A stretch of DNA of 64,000 nt, taken from assembly GCF_002214625.1 (NCBI RefSeq), contig NZ_CP015994.1:930001-994000 (forward strand), read 5' to 3'. The position numbers and the translations under genes were made by a program. The notes below the pieces were generated by a model that saw only the letters and a list, made by a program, of their open reading frames with translations, searched no databases and was not told the origin of the DNA. The number at the start of each line of letters is the position of its first letter. Within the stretch, counting starts at the first letter, position 1. This document shows, in pieces, positions 15,929-24,948 of the stretch. Source of the DNA: Anaplasma ovis str. Haibei. GTDB lineage: Bacteria > Pseudomonadota > Alphaproteobacteria > Rickettsiales > Anaplasmataceae.

Positions 15929-18358
15929 ATGTTGCTTAGATTCTTACTAGTTGCTGGAGTATCAACATGGAGTGTATTCCACAGTGTACCTGTGGGGGCT
16001 GCTGAGAAAAGTAAATCTCATCCACAAAGATTGGCGAATAGACCCGCAGGGAATGCTGGTAAAAACTTCTACATAGGCCTTGACTACAACCCCACCTTCA
16101 ATGGCGTCAAGAATTTGAAAATCATAGAAGAAGTGGAGGGAGCTAGGGGCCTGTTCCCTCTCAGCAAGAATGCTAGCGATACCAGTGAGTTCAACTCATA
16201 CCACTTCGACTGGAGTACCCCTATGTGTGGTATAGAGTTCGGGAACAGTACCCTAGCCTTCGGAGGCAGCCTGGGGTACAGAACCGGCAGAGCACGGATA
16301 GAAGTAGGAATAGGACATGAGAGGTTTGTCATCAAGGGAGGAGATGATACAGCATTTCTCCTAGGTAAGGAACTTGCACTAGATACAGCGAGGGGTCAAT
16401 TACTATCCAGTGCTCTGGGTAGGATGTCCATGAGTGATGTGCATAGACTCAAGAGGGAAGTAGTAGATAGTGAAGGTATAGCAAGTCCTGTAAGGGCAAT
16501 GTTTAGTAGACAGATCCCTGATGGAGATACATTACTTGCTGGAGAGATGGCAGGAGTTGATGATGGACTAGTTATACAAGAGTTGAGCAGACCAGAAGAG
16601 TTAGAGAAGTTACAACATGAACTAGCAAAGCAAGTAAGTAAGTTAGCAGAACTTGGAGAACTCAAGTGGTTAGAGAGACTAGAAGCCATAGAGACTGAAG
16701 AACTCCAGGGGATGAAGGAGAGGTTGAGTAAGCTGGAGGCACTCAAGAAGGAGATAGAGAAGCTAGAAGCGCTAGGCAAGGGTGTAGTAGGAGAGCTAGG
16801 GAAGCTAGAGGAGAAAAAGCTGAAGGAGTTGAAGGAGATAGAGTCCGAGAAGAAGTTAAAAGGCGCAGGGCTGGGAGAACATCTGACTAAGTGGCTGTTA
16901 CACAAATTCGGAGTTGAAGGCAAGACACTGGAGATGATAAAGCTGGAGGAGAAGAAGAAGCTGGAGGTGAAGAAGCTCAAGGAGGAGCTGGAGAAGTTGA
17001 AGGAGAAGCCAGAGGAGCTGGAGGAGGTGAAAGACCTAGGAGGGCTGGAGAGAGCAATCAAGGGAAAGTTAGATGCGGTGCATAAGTTGGAGACATTGGA
17101 AGAGCTGGGAGAGCTCAAGACAAAACTAGAAGAACTAGCAGCGATAAGGGAACTTAAGGCATTAGGACTGGAAGAGCAGTTGAGGACATTAGCTGAGGTT
17201 AAGGAAGTCAAGGCATTAGCTGAGAAGCAGAAGATTGAAGGATTAGAGATTCAAGAGGGACTTCAGCTCACAGAGAGAATGAGGGGACTAGATAGAAGAC
17301 TAGTACGGCTAGCAGCACAAAAGCTGGAGGAGATACAGGAACTGACACAGCGGCAAAGAATACGTAAGGAGACTAATCCGCAATCTATAAGGAAAGCAGC
17401 AAGTATGCTAGAAGAGATAAGTGTGCTAAGGGAGCTAAGACAGTTAGATGAGCTAGTACCAGAAGAGCAGTTGAGAACATTAGCTGAGGTGAAAGACACT
17501 ATAGCACAACTGGAAGCACAAAAGCTGGAGAGTAAGAAAAGGGAGCTGGTTAAAGAGTTGGTAGAGAAGAAAAAGGCTCAGGGACTCTTTGGAGCACTAC
17601 TAACTCTGGGGGAAACACTAGTGCTTGGGACAGATAAGTCGAAAGGGCAAGAGAAACTAGCTGGAGTGAAAGACACTATAGCAAAACTGGACAGAGAACT
17701 AGCCAAGATCAAGGCACTAGAGGAACTTACAGAGATAGCTGAGAAACGTGGAGTTGCTACTACACTCAAGGCTGCATTGGCTAATGCTATGGAGACTACT
17801 AAGAATAGGGGTTGGACTGATTATTTAAACAGTCTAGATTCAAGTAAGAGAGTTAATGCTGTAAGAGAACTAATCGCTGCTGAGAAAATTAGAGCATGGG
17901 CTAGGGATATAAATAACTTGGATGTAGATGAAAGAGCCATGGTTGCAGGGGCCTTCGCTCGTGCTGTTGAGGGGGCTGAGGTTATTGAGGTTAGGGCTAT
18001 TGGTTCTACTTCGGTGATGCTCAATGCTTGCTATGACCTCCTGACCGATGGTATTGGCGTTGTTCCTTATGCTTGTGCTGGGGTTGGTGGTAACTTTGTC
18101 AGTGTTGTAGATGGGCATATTAATCCTAAGTTCGCTTATAGGGTTAAGGCTGGGTTGAGCTATGCTCTCACTCCTGAAATCTCTGCCTTCGCTGGGGCTT
18201 TCTACCACAAGGTGCTAGGTGATGGTGACTATGATGAGCTGCCTTTGAGCCCTATCGCTGACTATACCGGCCCTGCAGGTAAAAATAAGGATACTGGTAT
18301 TGCTTCGTTTACCTTCGCTTACTTCGGTGGTGAGCTGGGCGTTAGGTTCGCCTTCTAG
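15929..18358 (+). CDS. msp3: MSP3-type major surface antigen, full length
   Basis: 809 residues from ATG 15929 (RBS GGGAGAG). A signal peptide MLLRFLLVAGVSTWSVFHS is followed by the MSP2/P44-type N-terminus (NFYIGLDYNPTF, HFDWSTP, IEVGIGHERFVIKGG). The centre, about residues 215-610, is a Glu/Lys/Leu-rich coiled coil. The C-terminal ~190 residues are the conserved antigen domain (LNACYDLLTDGIGVVPYAC, YALTPEISAFAGAFYHK) ending in a beta-signal GVRFAF for outer membrane insertion. About 90 kDa fits MSP3. In Anaplasma such antigens vary by gene conversion from truncated donor copies; one lies at 27108-29715. Having a complete 5' end and a place behind virB2 genes makes this a candidate expression copy, which is inference. 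The signal peptide being virB2-like is unusual. Confidence 0.85.
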   Translation: MLLRFLLVAGVSTWSVFHSVPVGAAEKSKSHPQRLANRPAGNAGKNFYIGLDYNPTFNGVKNLKIIEEVEGARGLFPLSKNASDTSEFNSYHFDWSTPMCGIEFGNSTLAFGGSLGYRTGRARIEVGIGHERFVIKGGDDTAFLLGKELALDTARGQLLSSALGRMSMSDVHRLKREVVDSEGIASPVRAMFSRQIPDGDTLLAGEMAGVDDGLVIQELSRPEELEKLQHELAKQVSKLAELGELKWLERLEAIETEELQGMKERLSKLEALKKEIEKLEALGKGVVGELGKLEEKKLKELKEIESEKKLKGAGLGEHLTKWLLHKFGVEGKTLEMIKLEEKKKLEVKKLKEELEKLKEKPEELEEVKDLGGLERAIKGKLDAVHKLETLEELGELKTKLEELAAIRELKALGLEEQLRTLAEVKEVKALAEKQKIEGLEIQEGLQLTERMRGLDRRLVRLAAQKLEEIQELTQRQRIRKETNPQSIRKAASMLEEISVLRELRQLDELVPEEQLRTLAEVKDTIAQLEAQKLESKKRELVKELVEKKKAQGLFGALLTLGETLVLGTDKSKGQEKLAGVKDTIAKLDRELAKIKALEELTEIAEKRGVATTLKAALANAMETTKNRGWTDYLNSLDSSKRVNAVRELIAAEKIRAWARDINNLDVDERAMVAGAFARAVEGAEVIEVRAIGSTSVMLNACYDLLTDGIGVVPYACAGVGGNFVSVVDGHINPKFAYRVKAGLSYALTPEISAFAGAFYHKVLGDGDYDELPLSPIADYTGPAGKNKDTGIASFTFAYFGGELGVRFAF

Positions 18359-18592
18359 TCTAGATGAACTAGTTTCCTTTAAGTTTAGGGGGGAGTGCTT
18401 CGCACTCCCCTTTCTAGTTTGTCCTGGATGATGAAGGAAAGCTAGCACCCCCACTCAAACTTACTGGTATCACCAATCTCACCCAGTAGGTATGTCATCA
18501 TGGCTAGACTAGTGTTGAGGTAACATAACAACTACACAGTGTGGTAATGCACCATAGACACAGTTGAGCCCTGCACCACCTACTAACCTCAG
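17706..18592 (+). repeat. Left arm of 887-bp inverted repeat (msp3 3' end)
   Basis: Matches 26874-27760 in inverted orientation without any length difference; I saw only about two mismatches (one near 17970, one near 18577). It covers the last 218 codons of msp3, the terminator and about 200 bases of flank. Such identity implies recent gene conversion or duplication. Confidence 0.9.
18388..18415 (+). terminator. Rho-independent terminator after msp3
   Basis: GGGGAGTGC-TTC-GCACTCCCC followed by TTTCT, 30 bases after the msp3 stop. A perfect 9-bp GC-rich stem with a 3-base loop. The same hairpin, inverted, lies at 27054-27081 behind the second msp3 copy. Confidence 0.85.
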
Positions 18593-18797
18593 CACTAAGT
18601 CTGGCATTGCCACCTACTAACCTCAGGAACCTCCAGCACCACCAAGTCTGGCATTACCATCCTTACACTCAAAACTACTGACCATAGTCGCTAACCTCAG
18701 GAACCTCACTGCTTGGCACCCAATGTGGCGTCATCAGCACCCAAAGCTCTTGGCACTACACAAATGTCCTGGCATCACCACCATCAATGTGGCACTA
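18593..18797. repeat. Minisatellite-like msp3 flank units, left
   Basis: Degenerate units built from CCTACTAACCTCAGGAACCT, CCAGCACCACCAAGTCTGGC, ATTACCACCATCAATGTGGC and ACCCAAAGCTCTTGGCACTA, in changing order. The block ends in ATCAATGTGGCACTACCTAA, right at the stop codon of the minus-strand gene that ends at 18795. The right-hand flank ends with the same words at the rsmD stop. Confidence 0.75.
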
Positions 18798-21005
18798 CCT
18801 AAAGCCACTAGTACGTTCATCCTCAGGAGAAGCTTGGCTGCACGATGAGTCTGTACTTTCATGCCATGGCATACCTTCTGATGATACACCGCGTGCACAA
18901 CAGTTGTACGTTCCTTCTGCCTTGGTGGCAGTGAGTGACGGCACGTATAATGTCAAGGTGCTTTGTTTAGGTGTGGCACTGGTAGGCTTTCTGCGTATTT
19001 TGTGCCTCTGGGTGCTATGAGGAGAATGTTCAGATGCTGTCGAAGATGCATCACTTACAGGAAGCTCTGCTGCACAGGTGTGTGACGTGCATAGAGCCCA
19101 GAGAAGACGCTTCTTGAGTGCATGTATAACTCGATGTTTTTTCTTCCTGCGCTGCCGCCCCGCGTCTTGTCGTGCCGGAGTTGCGGATAATGCGGTGTTT
19201 GATTCGGCAACACAGTTATCATTGCTTGAGGGCGTGGATCGTAAAGCCGACATGCGCCATTCCGCCGCACTGTTAATACCACACTTCTGTTTGTGACCGA
19301 AACTGGTCGGCAATGGTCCAGTTGAGGGCTGAACATTACCGTGTGCAGCAACGCCTTGGTCCGAGTGCACACATTTTCTCGACATACTCTCCGGGTCATG
19401 TGAAATTAATCTTCTCCTTTTGACCAGACTCCCAAAGTTACCGGACTTCTTGGAGCTACGCCCACTGATCCGAGATATTCCTGGCAAGAATACCCTGGTG
19501 CGCTTTTTCGTATGATCATTGCTTGCGGGCAGAGATTTTATGTCGAGCTTTCGGCCCGACGCCTGGTCGGCATATGCTGCGTATAAATTACACAGCGACT
19601 CGGCGCGCAGTAGCAGGGAACGTGCTCTTTGGCTCTCTCGCAGGTACCTAGATGTGTGCGTGCCTACAGGGTGACGCACTTTGTGGTTTGCGGATGCTCT
19701 TGTGCCTCCGGCAAGCATGTGTCCAATGCCATTCGCGTAACACAAGTTGAGTGCTGTAAGGCTACTTGCCCGATGCTGATGTTTCCTGCTGAGTAGTTTC
19801 AGAAAGTGCGCTAGTAGGGTGCGTAGGCGGCAGTTATCATTGCTGGGACGAGAATGCAACACCGCAACAGCATCGTCGTCTCCGGCACTACCGCGCACAC
19901 GTGATTCGGGCCGCTCATATGTATTTGCTGCCACAGTTGTGGGATAGTGCCCAGTGCTTTGCCAAAATTTGCATCGGACGGCGTATGACTGCCGCTTCAG
20001 CCATCTAGATACAGTACCCATTTTTGCACGCACTTTCCGGTTCGCGAGCCCTAACACCCCACTGCGTTTGGGATCCGTCAGCATGAAACATCGCAGTGGT
20101 ACAGGCCGAGGTTGGGACGCACAGTTTCTTACTGCTGCCATGTATTCTGTGTGGCTAGCAACCTTGTATGAGCTTTGTACTGTGCGCAGAGCTGCAACCA
20201 ACTCGGGGTGTTTTTTGTAGCGATCTATATTCATAAGCTTAATGTTGCGCAGACTTTCAAAAAATTTTGCGCAGTCGCCATACATGATGCTGTCTTTATA
20301 GACGGCATCAAGCCTTTTTAGGGCGCTGTAATCTTCCCGCAGCTTCGGTAAGGTAAACATTGAATGGAAAACTTGTACAAGTTTGCGGTGCAGCATATAC
20401 CAGGAGTGGCGCCGATTCACAATAACCTCAACATATTCCAAGCGCTTTTTTGTTTGTTCTAGATGTGTTGTTATAGCCTCAGAAACCAGCTGCCTAGCCC
20501 TTGATTCTTGCGCACTTAGATTTCGAACAGGAGTTTGCACTGCCTTTCCGTTAACATGCAATATGCGTCGCACCAGCACTGCTGACATGCAAGCTTGCGG
20601 CAGCTTATCGTAACTTGCGCCATAAAAAGTGAGCAAAAGACAAAATTCCTGCCGCATTTTCAGGGCAAAGTAGCGCGACAGGTTGTCCAGCACTTTTAGG
20701 CTGTTCTCCGTTATTACATCTACACCAAGGTGTTCGTTGATTCCCACCCTTTGTAAGTATGATGAGAGCTCTTGCACGCACGCAATGGATGCCGGGCTGA
20801 AAAAATTATATGCAGGCGACTTACCGTGCAATTTGTGTATCTTAGATGCACAACAACGTGCGAGACGTTGCAGCTGAGGACTGTCTACATTGTATTCTTG
20901 CGTAATTTGCAGTAGGGATCGGTACAGTACTTCAGCCATCCACACGAGGTTGTAGTGTCCGTGCTTAAAGTTGGTAAGCCTTGCAATGTCATCCCTACTA
21001 AGCAT
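18795..21005 (-). CDS. Large basic protein of unknown function
   Basis: 736 residues from ATG 21005, not recognised. No signal peptide or membrane helix is seen. Residues 1-300 look like a folded helical domain (e.g. LVWMAEVLYRSLLQITQEY, LDNLSRYFALKMRQEFCLL). From about residue 320 to the end it is rich in Arg, Lys, Ser and His with little order, including basic clusters such as KKRTRVFLPG, RRRKKKHR-type RQRRKKKHR and HKIRRKP. The last few codons (ERTSGFR) and the stop adjoin the msp3 flank repeat, so the original 3' end may have been replaced. A cytoplasmic protein with a basic tail beside type IV secretion genes could be a secreted effector, but that is speculation. Confidence 0.7.
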   Translation of the reverse strand: MLSRDDIARLTNFKHGHYNLVWMAEVLYRSLLQITQEYNVDSPQLQRLARCCASKIHKLHGKSPAYNFFSPASIACVQELSSYLQRVGINEHLGVDVITENSLKVLDNLSRYFALKMRQEFCLLLTFYGASYDKLPQACMSAVLVRRILHVNGKAVQTPVRNLSAQESRARQLVSEAITTHLEQTKKRLEYVEVIVNRRHSWYMLHRKLVQVFHSMFTLPKLREDYSALKRLDAVYKDSIMYGDCAKFFESLRNIKLMNIDRYKKHPELVAALRTVQSSYKVASHTEYMAAVRNCASQPRPVPLRCFMLTDPKRSGVLGLANRKVRAKMGTVSRWLKRQSYAVRCKFWQSTGHYPTTVAANTYERPESRVRGSAGDDDAVAVLHSRPSNDNCRLRTLLAHFLKLLSRKHQHRASSLTALNLCYANGIGHMLAGGTRASANHKVRHPVGTHTSRYLRESQRARSLLLRAESLCNLYAAYADQASGRKLDIKSLPASNDHTKKRTRVFLPGISRISGRSSKKSGNFGSLVKRRRLISHDPESMSRKCVHSDQGVAAHGNVQPSTGPLPTSFGHKQKCGINSAAEWRMSALRSTPSSNDNCVAESNTALSATPARQDAGRQRRKKKHRVIHALKKRLLWALCTSHTCAAELPVSDASSTASEHSPHSTQRHKIRRKPTSATPKQSTLTLYVPSLTATKAEGTYNCCARGVSSEGMPWHESTDSSCSQASPEDERTSGFR

Positions 21006-21409
21006 TGTGTCGTAGTATGTTTATGTATGGATATCCGGCCATCACATCGTTTGTTCCAACAACTTCCGCTAGGAACCCTGATAGCATGGGTAGAGAATTT
21101 GTGTCTGCTAGCAGCTTTGCTAAGCCCTGAAATTCTGCAGTTAGGAATAGAGCAGTACTGTTGTCTGTAGCGCCAGGTGCCGGGTAACTTGTTTTCTGCA
21201 GTGACAGCATGGATATCTACCATCATATCTACGATATGCCGAGATTAGCATAATATCATCAGCCACACAAGATAACTCGTACCGCGTTTTGGGCGTTGCC
21301 TGCGCTACTACCCGCTAGCATCTACGGCCTAGAACGGAAATTGGCTGGTACTGACGGAGGATTGGTGTATATACTACAGCGTCTTTACTTCAAGCTTCGG
21401 GTGTTTTCC
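21006..21409. other. Intergenic region upstream of thiS
   Basis: 404 bases between divergent genes. No gene with a credible product is seen; the short open frames on both strands overlap one another. Promoters for both the 736-residue gene and thiSG should lie here. Confidence 0.4.
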
Positions 21410-21619
21410 ATGAAAGATGTTATAGATATCAAGATTAATGGGGAAAAGAGGGAAATACCTGCGGGAAGCTCGCTACAGCACGCCGTAAAAGAATACGAGT
21501 GCAGCGCACCTTTTGCAGTTACGGTCAACAATGTGCTCGTTACCAAGGCGCAGTATAGTGAGTATGCACTCAGGAGTGGGGATGTTGTAGATATAGTGTA
21601 CCCTATGCAGGGTGGGTAG
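21410..21619 (+). CDS. thiS: Sulfur carrier protein ThiS
   Basis: 69 residues from ATG 21410 (MKDVIDIKINGEKREIPAG). It has the ubiquitin-like beta-grasp pattern (SLQHAVKEY, VTVNNVLV, LRSGDVVDIVYPMQGG) and the essential C-terminal GG, which is adenylated and thiocarboxylated to donate sulfur for the thiazole ring of thiamine. An upstream in-frame start at 21296 would add 38 residues foreign to the family. thiG follows 56 bases downstream on the same strand, as in most bacteria, which confirms the call. Confidence 0.92.
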   Translation: MKDVIDIKINGEKREIPAGSSLQHAVKEYECSAPFAVTVNNVLVTKAQYSEYALRSGDVVDIVYPMQGG

Positions 21620-21675
21620 CATGTGGTGTACGTTTCCCAGATGGTTCGGCGCAACTGCGCGGCTGCCCGGTCTTA

Positions 21676-22446
21676 ATGGCACGGAGAAGTAGCGTGTGGA
21701 ATGTGTATGGGGTAAAGCTAAATAGCAGACTGCTAATGGGGTCTGCTCTATACCCGTCTCCAGAAGTGCTCAAACAGGCCATATCAAACTCCGGAACGGA
21801 AGTTGTAACTGTCTCTCTTTCCAGGCAGATGCCATCTGCCAGGGCGGGGGGAGATTTTTGGCGCATAGTTCAAGACAGCGGGTGCCGCGTTTTGCCAAAT
21901 ACGGCTGGTTGTTGTACGGTGAGCGATGCCGTGCGCATGGCACAAATGGCACGGGAAATCTTTGCCACTTCTTGGATCAAGCTTGAAGTTATTGGTGATG
22001 ACTACACGCTACATCCCGATATTGTGTTGTTATGTGAAGCCGCTAAAGAGCTTGTGAACCAGGGTTTTGAAGTCTTCCCGTATTGCACGGATGACCTTGT
22101 AGCATGCTGCAGACTTATAGACTGTGGATGCAGAGTATTAATGCCCGGCGCGTCACCTATAGGCTCCGGCATGGGCGTGCTGAACGCACACAACCTTAAG
22201 TTGCTGAGAAACCGATGTAAGGATGTGGTAATCATCGTGGATGCCGGAATAGGTAGGCCATCCGATGCAGCTATGGTCATGGAAACTGGGATTGACGGGG
22301 TGTTGATCAATAGTGCAATCGCGCGATCTCCCGATCCCACAAGTATGGCTCGCGCCTTCAAGTATGCTGTAGAATCCGGGCGGCTTGGGTACGAATCCGG
22401 TATGATAGGCAAAAGGGAGTTTGCGGTGGCGAGCACCCCCTTATAG
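21676..22446 (+). CDS. thiG: Thiazole synthase ThiG
   Basis: 256 residues, normal length. ThiG condenses deoxyxylulose phosphate, dehydroglycine and ThiS thiocarboxylate sulfur into the thiamine thiazole. Family landmarks are visible: LNSRLLMGSALYPSPEVLKQ, LPNTAGCCTVSDAVRMAQMA, WIKLEVIGDD with the Schiff-base lysine, LMPGASPIGSGMGVLN and VDAGIGRPSDAAMVMETGID, then INSAIARSPDP. It forms a pair with thiS. Retained thiamine synthesis is a known trait of Anaplasma and Ehrlichia. Confidence 0.95.
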   Translation: MARRSSVWNVYGVKLNSRLLMGSALYPSPEVLKQAISNSGTEVVTVSLSRQMPSARAGGDFWRIVQDSGCRVLPNTAGCCTVSDAVRMAQMAREIFATSWIKLEVIGDDYTLHPDIVLLCEAAKELVNQGFEVFPYCTDDLVACCRLIDCGCRVLMPGASPIGSGMGVLNAHNLKLLRNRCKDVVIIVDAGIGRPSDAAMVMETGIDGVLINSAIARSPDPTSMARAFKYAVESGRLGYESGMIGKREFAVASTPL

Positions 22447-22573
22447 ATACACCTTTTTGGCGCGGGTGACGGTGGTAACTTAGTTGGTTATCGGGGCTTA
22501 GCTGAACTATGGGTGGTGTGTGCGTTTTGCGAAGCGGCCGGCAACACAGCAATTGCCAGGTGTTGCAGAACTC

Positions 22574-22954
22574 CTACAAAGTGCCGTCGGGTGCTTTGTT
22601 TTCCACTTGCTCCATAAACCGCAGCCGAGCGTGTAGGGCATTATGCGCCAGTACAGTTGCGGAAATGGTGTGCTTGGTTCTCCTAAGCTTCATGCGGAGC
22701 CAGTCTGGATAAGCGAGGCCGGCATAGAGCTTAATTGTGAATTCCAGCATTATATAGCAAGGAAGGTCAATGAAGTGCTCATGGTATGCAACATAAGAGA
22801 CGCATGACGCTGCAAGTAGGATAAAAGTGAGGGCCCACAGCCTCTTATAGGCGGTGAAAAAGAACACGAAAATAAAGGCCAGAAACGAAAAACCGTCGCG
22901 CACGAACTTGACGCGCCCTGACCTTTCGTGCGTGTACACACAGAAAAAATGCAC
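22574..22954 (-). CDS. DUF2628-like small membrane protein
   Basis: 126 residues. The layout YTHERSGRVKFVRDGFSFLA, an aromatic-rich hydrophobic segment FIFVFFFTAYKRLWALTFIL and a second around AASCVSYVAYHEHF matches the DUF2628 pattern (short N-terminus, FVRDGFSFLAF box, then two to three helices). A basic C-terminal tail follows. Function unknown; in alphaproteobacteria such proteins are inner-membrane. It is convergent with thiG. Confidence 0.6.
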   Translation of the reverse strand: MHFFCVYTHERSGRVKFVRDGFSFLAFIFVFFFTAYKRLWALTFILLAASCVSYVAYHEHFIDLPCYIMLEFTIKLYAGLAYPDWLRMKLRRTKHTISATVLAHNALHARLRFMEQVENKAPDGTL

Positions 22955-23130
22955 GCTAACTACAAGAACGACTGGAGCTGCAATTCTAAAAAGAAAACCT
23001 ACCTTGGTAAACCAAAAAGATTCAGGTTGCCTACATGCTATTCCCTTGGTAAAGGAAAGGAATCGATATACAGATATCTATGGGATTGAGTGCTTCGTGT
23101 GTTAAACTTCACTGGTGTATTCCCCCGACA

Positions 23131-23148
23131 ACGCAAGATATCTTGCGT
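23131..23148. promoter_or_regulatory. 18-bp perfect palindrome upstream of gltX
   Basis: ACGCAAGATATCTTGCGT is fully self-complementary and lies 55 bases before the gltX ATG. Such symmetry suggests a dimeric regulator site. A sequence TTATACT lies directly before the ATG. No sign of a terminator U-tract follows the palindrome. Confidence 0.45.
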
Positions 23149-23202
23149 GCTGTTTACGTAATTAGGTTGGTCCGTGACAGGATGCTTTACAGGTTATACT
23201 AA

Positions 23203-24528
23203 ATGATTACTCGTTTTGCACCTAGCCCCACTGGGTACATGCATGTAGGGAATGTGAGAACGGCACTGGTGTGCTGGCTGTATGCCAGAAGCAGATCTGG
23301 CAAGCTCTTGCTCAGGATAGACGATACTGACCTTGAAAGGTCTGAGGATAGGTATGTGGAGGGAATAAAGAATGACCTAAAGTGGCTGGCAGTGGATTGG
23401 GATATCTGTTTCAACCAGCGCTCTAGGATTGGTAGGTATGACGAAATTTTCGACTCCCTGATGGATACGGGTACGGTCTACCCATGCTACGAAACTCCGG
23501 AGGAGCTGGAGTTAAAAAGGAAAATGATGCTCAAAATGGGGCTACCACCCATTTACGACAGAAGTGCATTGAACATGACTGAGCAAGACCAAAAGGCCTA
23601 CAGTGGGAGGAAGCCGTATTTCAGACTCAAGATAGATCGTGACCAGGCAATTTCCTGGAAGGATGAAATACGGGGCAAGGTGGTGTTCCAAGCCAAAAAC
23701 ATTAGTGATCCAATTCTCAGGAGAACTGACGGAAGTTACACCTACATGTTTCCCTCTACAGTTGATGATATAGATTTTGAGATAACACACGTCGTTCGCG
23801 GCGAGGACCATGTGAGTAATACGGCAGTGCAGATCTATGTCATGGGCTTGCTTGGTGCAAAAATACCATCTTTTGCCCACCTGCCGCTGCTGCGCATGGG
23901 GGACTCAAAGATGTCTAAGCGGGTAGGTGGAACCGAAATATGCAAAATGCGAGACATGAACCTTGAGCCCATGGCGATTAACAGCTACATGGCCAGGGTA
24001 GGTACATCACTTCCTGTGGAACCATACACGAATATGCAATCCCTTGTGGATTCGTTTGACATCAAAGCATTCAACCAAGCTCCAATCAAGTTCGAGTTGG
24101 AAGACATATCCAAGCTAAATGTGCGGCTGCTGCAGAGGCTGTCATTCGAAGAAGTACAGGATAGATTAGAAGCATACGGCATAAAGTGCTCGGAAGGCTT
24201 TTGGTACGCAGTGCGCGACAATATAGACGTCATTTCGGAGGTGAAGAGGTGGGCAGAAATCTGCGGTCCTGGGGTCACCCCCGTGGTGGATGACGTAAAC
24301 CGGCAGTTGCTGCAGTTAGCTAGTGATCTCCTGCCCGAAGGAGAGCCAAATGACGGTACGTGGAAAACTTGGCTACAAAAAATCAAAGAGCGTGCGGGCT
24401 GCGAGACTCGCGACATTCTTTTGCCACTTAGGCTCGCACTTACGGGGGTGCCAAAAGGTCCAGAATTTGCAAAATTACTGCCACTGATTGGTAGAACAGA
24501 AATATTACGAAGGCTGCGAGGTTCTTAA
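23203..24528 (+). CDS. gltX: Glutamyl-tRNA synthetase
   Basis: 441 residues, class I synthetase. FAPSPTGYMHVGNVRTALV contains the HIGH-type motif (HVGN), RIDDTDLERS follows, and DSKMSKRVGG near residue 238 is the KMSKS loop. The C-terminal helical anticodon-binding part is present but compact, so the protein is somewhat shorter than the usual 465-480. Rickettsiales often carry two gltX copies, one charging tRNA-Gln with Glu for GatCAB; which this is cannot be told here. A tRNA-His gene lies downstream. Confidence 0.95.
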   Translation: MITRFAPSPTGYMHVGNVRTALVCWLYARSRSGKLLLRIDDTDLERSEDRYVEGIKNDLKWLAVDWDICFNQRSRIGRYDEIFDSLMDTGTVYPCYETPEELELKRKMMLKMGLPPIYDRSALNMTEQDQKAYSGRKPYFRLKIDRDQAISWKDEIRGKVVFQAKNISDPILRRTDGSYTYMFPSTVDDIDFEITHVVRGEDHVSNTAVQIYVMGLLGAKIPSFAHLPLLRMGDSKMSKRVGGTEICKMRDMNLEPMAINSYMARVGTSLPVEPYTNMQSLVDSFDIKAFNQAPIKFELEDISKLNVRLLQRLSFEEVQDRLEAYGIKCSEGFWYAVRDNIDVISEVKRWAEICGPGVTPVVDDVNRQLLQLASDLLPEGEPNDGTWKTWLQKIKERAGCETRDILLPLRLALTGVPKGPEFAKLLPLIGRTEILRRLRGS

Positions 24529-24746
24529 TGTGGAGCCATGCACAGCAGGTCCCAAGGTTTAGCTGGCCGTGCTGAAGTGCACAATGTCCAAAACCGTTGC
24601 ACGCGTTGCCGTACCCTGCGCTAGTTGGAATGCCGCTCTAAATGCGTGGGAGGAGTGACGTACGCCCCTTGGTTGCACGCAGCCATCTTCCCGGCATATG
24701 ATACTTGACTCCTGTGAGCCAGATATGATAGTTGGTTGTCCTCGTG

Positions 24747-24819
24747 GCGGGCGTAGCTCAGTCGGTAGAGCATCAGTTTGTGGCACTGGAGGTCGCCAGT
24801 TCGATCCTGGTCGCTCGCC
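24747..24819 (+). tRNA. tRNA-His (anticodon GTG)
   Basis: A full cloverleaf can be drawn: acceptor GCGGGCG paired with CGCTCGC, D-arm GCTC/GAGC, anticodon stem TCAGT/ACTGG with loop TTGTGGC giving anticodon GTG, and T-arm GCCAG-TTCGATC-CTGGT. A G precedes the acceptor stem. CCA is not encoded. It sits between gltX and the SurA-like gene on the plus strand. Confidence 0.95.
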
Positions 24820-24948
24820 CGCACACTAGGTTGCACTCAGAACCCTGGGTGCAAGTCCGGTTGCGTTTGCCGTTAATGTAAATAGAGCTTTGACTTGCAG
24901 CGGTTTTATCATTAGAATCGGCTCCTGCTTTTGTTGTAGTTTGGTCGT

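Noticed and set aside
18593..18797. Possible CRISPR array
   Set aside because: Units vary in order and length, there are no unique spacers of constant size, and no cas genes are in the window.
24559..24836. Minus-strand frames across the tRNA-His gene
   Set aside because: They run through the tRNA on the opposite strand and have no coding features.
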